Shown here: one piece after another, positions 24,763 through 32,322 of the stretch | Layout: every line of letters begins with the position of its first letter | Numbering within the stretch: position 1 is the stretch's first letter | NCBI GenBank assembly: GCA_903885595.1 | Contig: CAISJJ010000243.1 | Location: 1 to 37,430 of the forward strand | Length of the DNA stretch: 37,430 nt | Origin: an uncultured Bacteroidales bacterium | GTDB taxonomy: Bacteria; Bacteroidota; Bacteroidia; Bacteroidales; FEN-979 | Direction: 5' to 3' | The notes under the pieces: model-generated | Database searches by the model: none | Seen by the model: the letters and a program-made list of their open reading frames with translations, nothing else | Told to the model about the DNA's origin: nothing | Translations under genes and position numbers: made by a program

Positions 24763-24781
24763 ATTAAAAATTAAAAATTTC
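24761..24781 (+). repeat. Short 7-bp tandem repeat at the channel stop codon
   Basis: Two AAATTAA units are followed by AAATTTC. The first unit begins inside the TAA stop codon of the channel gene. The form AAAnnnn matches the heptads at 16.5, 17.0, 27.4 and 28.2 kb. Confidence 0.6.
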
Positions 24782-24802
24782 GATTCTTTCAGAGTTATCC
24801 AA

Positions 24803-25081
24803 AAAACTTTATTGATTGAGCGCAATTATACCAGTGAAGTTAACATTTGTAGCAGAGACCTTCTTCAATGCGCGCCGTAGGTGCGAAATTATTCCCCGGA
24901 GAATCAAATCCAAAATGCATTGCGCACCTACGGCGCGCTGAGCTCGGGGTGGGGGCATACTGGCTACCAGGATTTGGCTCCTACGGAGCCGGAAAGAATT
25001 ATTGAAACTGTATACTCAAACAGGAAGCATCTTGCTATATTGAATTCTTCAGGTATAAATGCGCTCAATCAATAAACTTTA
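24803..25081. repeat. Nested palindromic, MITE-like element in a 383-base intergenic gap
   Basis: Outer arms 24805-24832 and 25052-25079 are inverted at 26 of 28 positions, with the shared core TTTATTGATTGAGCGCA. An inner 16-bp perfect inverted pair, GCGCGCCGTAGGTGCG (24870-24885) and its complement (24923-24938), and a 6-bp hairpin GGCTCC-TAC-GGAGCC (24976-24990) lie inside. A 64-codon open frame across it has no protein-like features. The remaining 25082-25145 shows nothing recognisable. No transposase is present, so any mobility would depend on a helper elsewhere. Confidence 0.65.
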
Positions 25082-25145
25082 ACCATAATTTTCAATATCG
25101 CGTATCCCGATTTTCGTCCCGTGTCCCGAGACCAACCTCCCGTTC

Positions 25146-26099
25146 TCAAAATCTTTTCACATACCCGTGACAATATGGGGCCGTGCCTTTGTGATCGTAG
25201 TAATCCTGGTGATAATCCTCTGCTTTCCAAAATGTTTTTGCCGGATACAATTCAGTTACCACCTTAAATCCATTTTCTTTTAATTGTGTGATCAGGTTTT
25301 CAGTGATTGTTTTTTGCTGTTCATTCCGGTAAAATACAGCCGAACGATACTGTTCCCCCCAATCGGGCCCCTGGTGGTTCCAATGGGTTGGGTCATGGGT
25401 TTCGAAAAACATTTTTGCCACGACTTCATAGGATGTCTGGCCAGGATCGAATATTACCTCAATGGCTTCATAATGACCAGTATTCCCTGCGCAAACCTCT
25501 TTGTAGGTTGGGTTTTCGGTCTTCCCGCCCGTGTAGCCGACTTCTGTTGAAATAACCCCTTTGATTTTTTTCATATAATATTCAACTCCCCAGAAACAAC
25601 CTCCTGCGAATATGGCTGTATCGGTCAGGGCGGGTTCACCGGCAGGAACAAAATCCAGTGATATCGAATTTACGCAATGGCGGATATTTTTATCAGTAAG
25701 TTCTTCCCCCGAAAAAATGTGGCCCAGGTGGGCGTTACAAGCAGCGCATAGGATTTCAGTCCGCATTCCGTCGGCATCAGGGATGCGTTTTATGGCCCCG
25801 GCAATCTCATCGTCGAAAGCGGGCCAGCCGCAATGTGCATCGAATTTATCTGAGGACCTGTACAACGGAGCATTACATCGTTTACAGACATAAGTACCGG
25901 ATTCGTTGTATTTCTCGTATTTGCCCGTGAAGGGGGTCTCAGTTCCTTTGTGTACGATCACCCGCGCTTCCTCTGGAGTCAACTGTTTTAAAGTCATATT
26001 GTTTTGATTATTTTTTGATGTATTTTCAGGATTTTGGGAGCACCCGTTGAATGCCTGGAGTGAGATAAAAAGGAAAAAGAACAACTGACGCACATGCAT
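25146..26099 (-). CDS. msrAB: Fused methionine sulfoxide reductase MsrB-MsrA, lipoprotein
   Basis: This 317-residue protein begins with a lipoprotein signal (FISLQAFNGC, lipidated Cys20) and so works outside the cytoplasm. The MsrB domain (about 36-155) has zinc-site Cys 72/75 and 118/121 and catalytic Cys142 in RHCVNSISLDF. The MsrA domain (about 160-317) has catalytic Cys168 in AGGCFWGVEYY, and GYTGG and DPTHWNHQGPDWGEQYRS. The two domains reduce the R and S forms of methionine sulfoxide in oxidised periplasmic proteins. The MsrB-MsrA order is less common than MsrA-MsrB. It fits with the redox-stress genes in the window, but it is not in their operon. Confidence 0.93.
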   Translation of the reverse strand: MHVRQLFFFLFISLQAFNGCSQNPENTSKNNQNNMTLKQLTPEEARVIVHKGTETPFTGKYEKYNESGTYVCKRCNAPLYRSSDKFDAHCGWPAFDDEIAGAIKRIPDADGMRTEILCAACNAHLGHIFSGEELTDKNIRHCVNSISLDFVPAGEPALTDTAIFAGGCFWGVEYYMKKIKGVISTEVGYTGGKTENPTYKEVCAGNTGHYEAIEVIFDPGQTSYEVVAKMFFETHDPTHWNHQGPDWGEQYRSAVFYRNEQQKTITENLITQLKENGFKVVTELYPAKTFWKAEDYHQDYYDHKGTAPYCHGYVKRF

Positions 26100-26156
26100 A
26101 CAAAATATATTCAGACTTAATAAAACGGGAAACAGGAAAAATTGTTACAACAAAAG

Positions 26157-26186
26157 AAAAAAAAGACTGCCAGGAAGGCAGCCTTT
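26157..26186 (-). terminator. Intrinsic terminator after the T9SS-tailed protein gene
   Basis: CTGCC (26167-26171) pairs with GGCAG (26177-26181), extended outward past one mismatch by AAAG/CTTT. On the minus strand the stem is followed by eight T (26157-26164). It sits about 37 bases past the stop at 26223. Confidence 0.65.
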
Positions 26187-26222
26187 CAAACCAATGAAAC
26201 GTAAATAGATGAAATAAACCCC

Positions 26223-26714
26223 CTAAAGAATAAAAATTTTTTCCATTTTGGTAATCACGCCTGAGGTAAGTCTTACGTAAGCATCTCCACGGCTTACCTG
26301 GCCATTTATATCAAACGTACTTTCTTTGATTCCTTCACCATAAACGACTTCATTCATCAGGGTTTTGATCAACTTACCCTGGCAAGACAGAAGTTCGATT
26401 TTAACTTTCTGACCGTTTTCGGTATCATAAATCACATTAATGTATTTCAGAACAGGGTTTGGCATAATCCTGACTTTTAAATTCTGCCTTTCTCTCGCGC
26501 TTCCCTTGCAAGGGTTTTCATATACAATGGGCATTTCTTCGAACAAAACATTTCGGTAGATTTTCTTGACTACCGGGGCAGCGGTTTTTTTCTGAACCAC
26601 CTGTCGGGTAATAACCACTTTTTTCTTTCTGCATGGGCAATCATCGTCAACAGCCATTACACTGAGTGAAAAAAAGATCATCAGGGTGAATGATAAAATG
26701 ATACGCGTTTTCAT
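26223..26714 (-). CDS. Small secreted protein with T9SS type A sorting domain
   Basis: This 163-residue protein starts with a signal peptide (IILSFTLMIFFSLSVMA). The middle is a short basic, Cys-containing stretch (DDDCPCRKKKVVITRQVVQK). The last 80 residues resemble a type A C-terminal sorting domain of the type IX secretion system: IMPNPVLKYINVIYD, KVKIELLSCQGKLIKTL, then GDAYVRLTSG and the basic-hydrophobic end KMEKIFIL. Such domains guide cargo across the outer membrane and are removed at the surface. The mature part is only about 60 residues with no known domain, so the function is unknown. Confidence 0.72.
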   Translation of the reverse strand: MKTRIILSFTLMIFFSLSVMAVDDDCPCRKKKVVITRQVVQKKTAAPVVKKIYRNVLFEEMPIVYENPCKGSARERQNLKVRIMPNPVLKYINVIYDTENGQKVKIELLSCQGKLIKTLMNEVVYGEGIKESTFDINGQVSRGDAYVRLTSGVITKMEKIFIL

Positions 26715-26888
26715 GTTTTCGTTTTCTGTTTTGTACGGAGCTCATGTACATATGGTTACAATTTTTCGCTTGCGAATGAGTATCTGTTACTTTATTTATT
26801 CCTTTTGTAGTCATTTGGGATACAAAATGTGAAGCTGATAGGAAGGCCAGGCTGGATTATTGAAATAGCCATGAAACCGGATAATTTA

Positions 26889-26896
26889 TAACTTTG
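26889..26896 (+). promoter_or_regulatory. -7 box upstream of the adenosine-kinase-like gene
   Basis: TAACTTTG matches TAnnTTTG exactly. A TTG at 26860-26862 is 26 bases upstream, longer than usual. The leader to ATG 27008 would be about 100 bases. Confidence 0.35.
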
Positions 26897-27007
26897 CAGT
26901 CACTAAAGAGGATAACTGAAATCTCCGGGCATGCTGATCTTAAAACGACAGGTGAATGTCAACAATGGATATCTGGTGTGAACAGTTATAAAACAAAACT
27001 TTAACAG

Positions 27008-28024
27008 ATGAAAAAGATTCTTGGCATGGGAAATGCCCTTGTTGACATTATGATCCCGCTGGAAAGCGACAATATTCTTGAACTTCTGGCATTGCCTAAA
27101 GGAAGCATGCAGTTGGTAGACATGGAGCGCAGCAATGTAGTTCTTGCTGCATTGAAAGATTATCAGAAAAGTCTTTCTGCCGGTGGATCTGCAGCAAATA
27201 CCATCCATGGTTTGGCAATGCTTGGGGCTCAAACCGGGTACCTGGGTGTTGTTGGTGAGGATGAACTTGGCGGTTTTTTTGTACGTGACCTTATCCAGGC
27301 AGGCGTTGACCCTCATATGATACACAGCAGGCAGGAAACCGGGCGAGCCGTTGCACTGGTCACACCCGATTCAGAGCGTACTTTTGCAACTTTTCTTGGC
27401 GCAGCAATTGAACTTGCAGCAGTGCACCTGGAACCCCGGATTTTAAATGACAAATTACAAATGACCAACGACCAATCAAGTATCTTCAAGGGGTATTCGT
27501 ATTTTCACATAGAGGGATATTTGGTGCAGAACCATGAGTTGATCCGCCGTGCTGTTGAGCTGGCTCAGGAAAACGGACTAATTGTTTCACTTGACATGGC
27601 CAGTTATAATGTGGTAGAGGCGAACAAAGACTTTCTGCTGTCGATCATCAATGATTATGTTGATATTGTATTTGCGAATGAAGATGAAGCAAGGGCCCTG
27701 ACCGGACTGGAACCCGAGGAAGCCTTACTCAAATTGAGCGAAATGGTTGATATTGCCGTGGTTAAAACAGGAAGCAGCGGATCGCTTGTTAAGTCCGGTT
27801 CTGATATTTTCACCATTGGCATCATCGAAGTCACGCCGGTTGATACCACTGGTGCCGGAGATCTTTATGCTTCGGGATTTTTATACGGGCATTCCAATGG
27901 CATGCCCATTCAAAAATGCGGGGAACTGGGTTCCGTGCTTGCCGGCAATGTCATCGAATTTATCGGATCGAAAATGCCAGCCGAACGCTGGGAAAAAATC
28001 AGGGCTGAAGTGAAGCACATCTGA
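27008..28024 (+). CDS. PfkB-family carbohydrate/adenosine kinase
   Basis: This 338-residue protein belongs to the ribokinase/PfkB family. The N-terminus has GNALVDIM and the Gly-rich SAGGSAANTIHGLAMLG. The ATP/anion-hole motif DTTGAGDLYASGFLYG carries the catalytic Asp. The opening MGNALVDI and overall order are closest to adenosine kinases, but sugar kinases cannot be excluded. It would phosphorylate its substrate at a primary hydroxyl using ATP in the cytoplasm. Residues about 147-158 (NDKLQMTNDQSS) are encoded by a 7-bp tandem repeat at 27446-27480 and look like an in-frame insertion between the segments PRIL and FKGYSYFHIEGYL. The open frame continues, so the enzyme may still work. Confidence 0.87.
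   Translation: MKKILGMGNALVDIMIPLESDNILELLALPKGSMQLVDMERSNVVLAALKDYQKSLSAGGSAANTIHGLAMLGAQTGYLGVVGEDELGGFFVRDLIQAGVDPHMIHSRQETGRAVALVTPDSERTFATFLGAAIELAAVHLEPRILNDKLQMTNDQSSIFKGYSYFHIEGYLVQNHELIRRAVELAQENGLIVSLDMASYNVVEANKDFLLSIINDYVDIVFANEDEARALTGLEPEEALLKLSEMVDIAVVKTGSSGSLVKSGSDIFTIGIIEVTPVDTTGAGDLYASGFLYGHSNGMPIQKCGELGSVLAGNVIEFIGSKMPAERWEKIRAEVKHI
27446..27480 (+). repeat. 7-bp tandem repeat inside the kinase gene
   Basis: Five units: AATGACA, AATTACA, AATGACC, AACGACC, AATCAAG. The same unit (read as GTCATTT on the other strand) recurs just downstream of this gene at 28155-28182. Confidence 0.7.
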
Positions 28025-28030
28025 GTCGTG

Positions 28031-28128
28031 CCTCACCCCCTGACCCCCTCTCCACCCGGAGAGAGGGAGACAGTTTATTTTCCGGATACCTGACCCCCCT
28101 CTTGCGGGGGAGAGGGGTTAGCGGTGAG
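28031..28128. repeat. Empty inverted pair of the GC-rich palindromic repeat
   Basis: A forward copy (28031-28070, opening CCTCACCCCCTGACCCCC, hairpin CTCTCC-ACCC-GGAGAG) faces a reverse copy (about 28087-28128, ending GGTTAGCGGTGAG). The outer CTCACC (28032-28037) and GGTGAG (28123-28128) are complementary. It begins seven bases after the kinase stop. It has the geometry of the DUF559-bearing unit at 31857-32369 without the gene. Confidence 0.75.
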
Positions 28129-28154
28129 ACATCTCAGTTATAATAGATTGATTC

Positions 28155-28182
28155 TTAATTAGTCATTTGTCATTTGTCATTC
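28155..28182 (-). repeat. 7-bp tandem repeat before the EF-G2 promoter
   Basis: Plus-strand units: TTAATTA, GTCATTT, GTCATTT, GTCATTC; on the minus strand these read as AAATGAC-type heptads. It ends 10 bases before the -33 box of the EF-G2 promoter. Confidence 0.65.
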
Positions 28183-28192
28183 ATTAAGGTGC

Positions 28193-28223
28193 TTGGTTAA
28201 TTGCATAAATATTTCTAATTTTG
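28193..28223 (+). promoter_or_regulatory. Promoter of the EF-G2 gene
   Basis: TTG (28193-28195), a 20-base spacer, then TAATTTTG (28216-28223), an exact TAnnTTTG. The ATG follows at 28279 after a leader of about 50 bases. Confidence 0.55.
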
Positions 28224-28278
28224 TCGCCCTTTCACGAAAACAATAATTTTCAGAAACTTATAATATTACTTAGCTGCC

Positions 28279-30414
28279 ATGAAGGTATACCAAACCAACG
28301 AAATCCGCAACATCGCCCTCATAGGAGGGGCAAAATCAGGAAAAACAACTTTAGCCGAGGCAATGCTGTTTGAGGGGGGCATAATCAGCCGCAGGGGATC
28401 AGTAGAAGACAAGAACACGGTTTCCGATTATCGTCCCATTGAATTGGAGCGTCAGAATTCTGTTTCCGCAACGATACTGTATACATTGTGTGACAATAAG
28501 AAGATCAATATCATTGACACACCTGGTTTCGATGATTTTTGCGGCGAGGTGATTTCAGCACTTCGCGTGGTTGATACAGCCGTGATGCTTGTCAATGGCC
28601 AGAACGGCGTGGAGGTTGGCACTGAGATAACCTGGCGGTACGCCACCCGCGCCAATACACCGGTTATTTTCGTGATGAACCATCTTGACCAGGAAAATGC
28701 CAATTTTGATGAAACCCTTCGTCAAATGAGGGCTCAGTTTGGCAAGAATGTCACCCTGATGCAATACCCTGTGAACGCCGGTTCAGGCTTCAATACGATC
28801 ATTGATCTATTGAAAATGAAACAGTATAAGTTTGCTTCCGGCGGAGGCAAACCAGAGATTTCCGACATTCCTGCAAGCGAAAAGGACAAGGCCGAAGAGA
28901 TGTATGCGGCGCTGATGGAAGAGCTTGCATCAAAGGATGAAGAGCTGATGGAGATTTTTTTTGATAAAGGTACCTTGACAGAAGAACAGATGCTGCAAGC
29001 TATGAAAACAGGTCTGATCAACCGGACCATTTTTCCGGTTTTATGCACCTGTGCCAAGCACGATATGGGCGTTGGACGCTTGCTCGAATTTATTGCAGGA
29101 AGTGTTCCCGCTCCCAATGAAATGCCTGGCATTAAAACCAAGGAGGGAAAGCTGTTAAAATGCAAATCAACAGATCCCACCTCTGCTTTTATTTTTAAGA
29201 CGGCCATCGAACAACACCTTGGAGAAATTTCCTATTTCAAAGTCTATGCAGGAGAGATTACGGAAGCTATGGATATGGTCAATCCGGTTCGCCAGTCTAA
29301 AGAGCGTCTTTCCCAGCTTTTTGTGATCAATGGCAAGAACCGAGAGAAGGTCGAAAAAATGGTAGCCGGAGATCTTGGCGCCACGATCAAATTAAAAAAT
29401 TCTTTTACCAATAACACCCTGAATTCGCTTAAAAATCCGGATGATGTGGTTGAACCCATCACCTATCCTGATCCTAAGTTCAGAACCGCAGTCAAGGCAA
29501 AAAACACTGCCGATGATGAAAAAATCAACAGCATTCTGAACGAACTTGCCAAGATGGATCCTACCCTGATCATGGGATATTCACGCGAGCTGAAGCAGAT
29601 GATCCTGCAGGGACAGGGAGAGCTTCACCTGAACCTGGCCAAATGGCATGTGGAAAATCTTGAGAAAATCCCAATGGAATTTTATGCCCCGCGAATTCCG
29701 TATCGTGAAACTATCACCAAATCTGCAAAAGCCACATATCGCCATAAAAAGCAATCGGGAGGTTCTGGCCAGTTTGGCGAAGTGCACATGATGATTCAAC
29801 CCTATCGTGAAGGGATGACAGAGCAAACCGAATTTCCGATTCGCGGACGTGATGTGATCGACCTTGACTGGGGTGGAAAATTGCAGATGAATACCTGTAT
29901 CGTTGGAGGTTCCATTGATGCACGGTTCATGCCTGCCATTCTCAAGGGAGTTATGGAAAAAATGGAGGAGGGTCCGTTAACCGGTTCGTATGCCCGTGAT
30001 ATTGTTTTCAATGTTTATGATGGCAAGATGCATCCGGTTGACTCCAATGAAATTTCGTTTAAACTGGCTGGTCGTAATGCTTTCCGTGAAGCATTCAAAA
30101 ACGCAGGCCCGAAAATCCTTGAACCGATTTATGACGTGGAGGTTATTGTTCCGGAAGATAAAATGGGTGAAGTCATGACCGACTTACAAGGCCGTCGTGC
30201 AGTTATCATGGGGATGGATAGCGAAGGCAACTATCAGAAAATCATGGCCAGGGTGCCACTGGCAGAAATGAACCGGTATTCAACAGCCCTGAGTTCGATA
30301 ACCAGTGGCCGTGCAACCTATAATATGAAGTATGCAGAGTATGCACAGGTTCCGGGTGATATCCAGGATAAGTTGCTCAAGGCATATGAAGACCAGGAAA
30401 AAGACGAAGAATAA
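28279..30414 (+). CDS. EF-G2, divergent elongation factor G paralogue lacking the catalytic His
   Basis: This 711-residue protein keeps the five-domain EF-G layout and a good P-loop (GGAKSGKT, 16-23), but other G motifs are altered. Switch I has ERQNSV where ERGITI is expected, G3 is DTPGFDDF with Phe84 in place of the catalytic His, and G4 is NHLD (134-137) instead of NKxD. The opening MKVYQTNEIRNIAL matches the EF-G2 paralogue of Bacteroides as I recall it. That paralogue is reported to support translocation without GTP hydrolysis under nutrient limitation. Domains IV-V are intact (HKKQSGGSGQFGEVHMMIQP, MHPVDSNEISFKLAGRNAFR). It has its own promoter and a strong terminator, so it is a one-gene transcript. 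Confidence 0.88.
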   Translation: MKVYQTNEIRNIALIGGAKSGKTTLAEAMLFEGGIISRRGSVEDKNTVSDYRPIELERQNSVSATILYTLCDNKKINIIDTPGFDDFCGEVISALRVVDTAVMLVNGQNGVEVGTEITWRYATRANTPVIFVMNHLDQENANFDETLRQMRAQFGKNVTLMQYPVNAGSGFNTIIDLLKMKQYKFASGGGKPEISDIPASEKDKAEEMYAALMEELASKDEELMEIFFDKGTLTEEQMLQAMKTGLINRTIFPVLCTCAKHDMGVGRLLEFIAGSVPAPNEMPGIKTKEGKLLKCKSTDPTSAFIFKTAIEQHLGEISYFKVYAGEITEAMDMVNPVRQSKERLSQLFVINGKNREKVEKMVAGDLGATIKLKNSFTNNTLNSLKNPDDVVEPITYPDPKFRTAVKAKNTADDEKINSILNELAKMDPTLIMGYSRELKQMILQGQGELHLNLAKWHVENLEKIPMEFYAPRIPYRETITKSAKATYRHKKQSGGSGQFGEVHMMIQPYREGMTEQTEFPIRGRDVIDLDWGGKLQMNTCIVGGSIDARFMPAILKGVMEKMEEGPLTGSYARDIVFNVYDGKMHPVDSNEISFKLAGRNAFREAFKNAGPKILEPIYDVEVIVPEDKMGEVMTDLQGRRAVIMGMDSEGNYQKIMARVPLAEMNRYSTALSSITSGRATYNMKYAEYAQVPGDIQDKLLKAYEDQEKDEE

Positions 30415-30434
30415 GCAACTTTTTAAATCAATTA

Positions 30435-30462
30435 AAAACCCGGTCTTCAAGCCGGGTTTTTT
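30435..30462 (+). terminator. Intrinsic terminator of the EF-G2 gene
   Basis: AAAACCCGG (30435-30443) pairs with CCGGGTTTT (30452-30460), with an 8-base loop, and is followed by TT. It stands 20 bases past the stop and is GC-rich at its core. Confidence 0.9.
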
Positions 30463-30562
30463 GCAATGGAAACTAGCATAGAAATCGGCCAGGAATAATG
30501 ACGGTTTCAGAATGAAGAAAATGATCAGGCAGTCTGGATGAATTGAAAGGGAACAAAGGGGG

Positions 30563-31822
30563 ATGAACAATGAATTAACCACTGGGAAGCACGATGCATA
30601 TGCAGTGCTGAAGGTACGCGATTTCAGGTTGTTCCTGACATTCCGGTTTTTCACAACCATTGCCTTTCAGATGCAGGGTCTTATTGTGGGCTGGCAGATG
30701 TATGAACTAACCAAGGATCCTCTTGCGCTTGGACTGATCGGACTCGCAGAGGCACTGCCGAATATTGCGACAGCGCTCTTTGCCGGACATGCTGCTGATC
30801 GTTACAACAGAAAACGGATTATTGTTTGGTTTACATTGTTATTCCTTGTTGGAACGACACTGCTTTTCCTTTTTTCCATCAAATCCATTGGAATCATTGC
30901 TGTGCTTGGGGTTTTTCCGATCTACCTTGTTGTAATGATTTCTGGAGTTTCACGGGCATTTCTGTATCCTTCGATTATCGCGATGATGTCGCAACTGATA
31001 CCACGACATCTCTATACCAATGCCTCTACATGGAACAGTACCATGTGGCATGTGGCGGCCATTACCGGTCCGGCACTGGGGGGAATGATCTATGGATTTT
31101 TCGGGGTGAGAATTGCCTATTTGGGAGTTCTTTTCTTTCTGCTTATTGCATTGACTTTGCTGGGCATTGTAAAGAACCGTCCGGTGCCACAACCGGAAAC
31201 CGGCGAAACCTTATTCCAGCGCCTTTCATCGGGACTGAAATTTGTCTTTAATAACCAGGTATTGCTTGGCGCCATGTCGCTCGATATGTTTGCCGTGCTT
31301 TTCGGAGGGGCCGTTGCCATGCTTCCGATCTTCGCAGCTGAAGTGCTTTTGGTTGGCCCACAAGGACTTGGATTTTTGCGTGCAGCTCCTATGGTTGGCG
31401 CTGTCGCTATGTCGCTGGTTATGGCGCACCGGCCTCCGATGGTCCATGCCGGAAGATACCTGATGATTGGTGTCGCCGGCTTTGGACTGAGCATCATCTG
31501 CTTTGCCCTGTCACGAAATTTCTATTTGTCGATGGGATTGCTGATGCTGAGCGGGATGTTCGACAACATCAGCGTAATCATCCGTTCAACGGTGATGCAA
31601 TTGCTCACTCCCGACGAAATGCGCGGCCGCGTAGCCTCTGTTAACGCTATTTTCATCGGTTCATCAAATGAAATAGGCTCCTTTGAATCGGGCGTGGCGG
31701 CAAAACTCATGGGATTGATTCCCTCTGTGATCTTCGGGGGTATCATGACCTTAGGAGTTGTGGGTTTCACTTCGAAATTTGCGCCCAGGCTGAGAAAGCT
31801 AAATCTTAGGGCGATTTGTTGA
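30563..31822 (+). CDS. MFS transporter (MFS_3/enterobactin-exporter-like)
   Basis: This 419-residue protein has about 12 hydrophobic helices and a motif-A-like loop after helix 2 (HAADRYNRKRIIVWF). A second signature near helix 11, PDEMRGRVASVNAIFIGSSN, is typical of MFS_3 drug/siderophore exporters. It would export a small molecule by proton antiport; the substrate is unknown. A purine-rich stretch AAAGGGGG lies just before ATG 30563. A degenerate copy of the GC-rich repeat lies five bases after the stop, and the DUF559 unit begins 35 bases after it. Confidence 0.87.
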   Translation: MNNELTTGKHDAYAVLKVRDFRLFLTFRFFTTIAFQMQGLIVGWQMYELTKDPLALGLIGLAEALPNIATALFAGHAADRYNRKRIIVWFTLLFLVGTTLLFLFSIKSIGIIAVLGVFPIYLVVMISGVSRAFLYPSIIAMMSQLIPRHLYTNASTWNSTMWHVAAITGPALGGMIYGFFGVRIAYLGVLFFLLIALTLLGIVKNRPVPQPETGETLFQRLSSGLKFVFNNQVLLGAMSLDMFAVLFGGAVAMLPIFAAEVLLVGPQGLGFLRAAPMVGAVAMSLVMAHRPPMVHAGRYLMIGVAGFGLSIICFALSRNFYLSMGLLMLSGMFDNISVIIRSTVMQLLTPDEMRGRVASVNAIFIGSSNEIGSFESGVAAKLMGLIPSVIFGGIMTLGVVGFTSKFAPRLRKLNLRAIC

Positions 31823-31826
31823 GAAC

Positions 31827-31847
31827 ACCTCGCCCCCCCCCGGCCCC
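31827..31847 (+). repeat. Degenerate half copy of the GC-rich repeat after the MFS stop
   Basis: The run CACCTCGCCCCCCCCCGGCC resembles the CCTCACCCCC opening of the repeat, but it lacks the hairpin half. It lies five bases after the MFS stop codon. Confidence 0.5.
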
Positions 31848-31856
31848 ATTTTGTAT

Positions 31857-31902
31857 GAAATACCTCACCCCCCTGCCCCCTCTCCGCCCGGAGAGGGGGA
31901 GG
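31857..31902 (+). repeat. Left inverted-repeat arm (GC-rich palindrome)
   Basis: It opens GAAATACCTCACCCCCC and contains a 10-bp stem with a GCCC loop. The DUF559 stop codon (31865-31867) lies inside the arm, so the arm encodes the protein's C-terminal PSPGGEGAGG. Confidence 0.8.
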
Positions 31903-32293
31903 ATGATCTTAGAATGGTTTGTTGAATTTGCCGAAGAACAGATTCAATATTATTTAGGATATCTTCATTTGAAAAACGGATGACCTGAATCCCTAATTCT
32001 TCAAGTTCAGATGTCCGGTTTTCATCATGTTCTGATTGAATACCATTGTTGTGAATCCCACCATCTACTTCAATTACCAGTTTGAAATCATGGCAATAAA
32101 AATCGGCAATGAACCATCTGACCGGGTGTTGTCTCCTGAACTTCAGGTTTGCAAAACCATGGTTTCGCAAAGCATTCCAAAGTACTTTCTCAGCCTCTGT
32201 TTGTGTTTTTCGGAATTCCTTCGCCAATTCGATCAATTCCTTCGAAGCTCCATAATAAAAATCATTTCGATAACTGGTCTTAATATATGGCAT
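31865..32293 (-). CDS. DUF559 endonuclease-domain protein
   Basis: This 142-residue protein has the DUF559/Vsr-like PD-(D/E)xK nuclease core: an N-terminal helix region (about 17-47; LAKEFRKTQTEAEKVLWNAL), then FRRQHPVRWFIADFYCHD with D64, VIEVDGGIH with E75 and D77, and EELGIQVIRFSNEDIL. Family members resemble the very short patch repair endonuclease fold; none has a firmly known role. The last 13 residues (SSSPSPGGEGAGG) are encoded by the left inverted repeat. The start at 32293 is 29 bases inside the right repeat. The gene is therefore exactly contained in the candidate mobile unit, and a role in moving or maintaining the repeat is a fair hypothesis. Confidence 0.85.
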   Translation of the reverse strand: MPYIKTSYRNDFYYGASKELIELAKEFRKTQTEAEKVLWNALRNHGFANLKFRRQHPVRWFIADFYCHDFKLVIEVDGGIHNNGIQSEHDENRTSELEELGIQVIRFSNEDILNNIESVLRQIQQTILRSSSPSPGGEGAGG

Positions 32294-32322
32294 ATTTAAG
32301 TCGTTTAAAAAGAATCAGGTGA

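Noticed and set aside
24881-25075. 64-residue open frame inside the palindromic element
   Set aside because: It crosses the inverted repeats, has no domain-like composition and is explained by the element's DNA structure.
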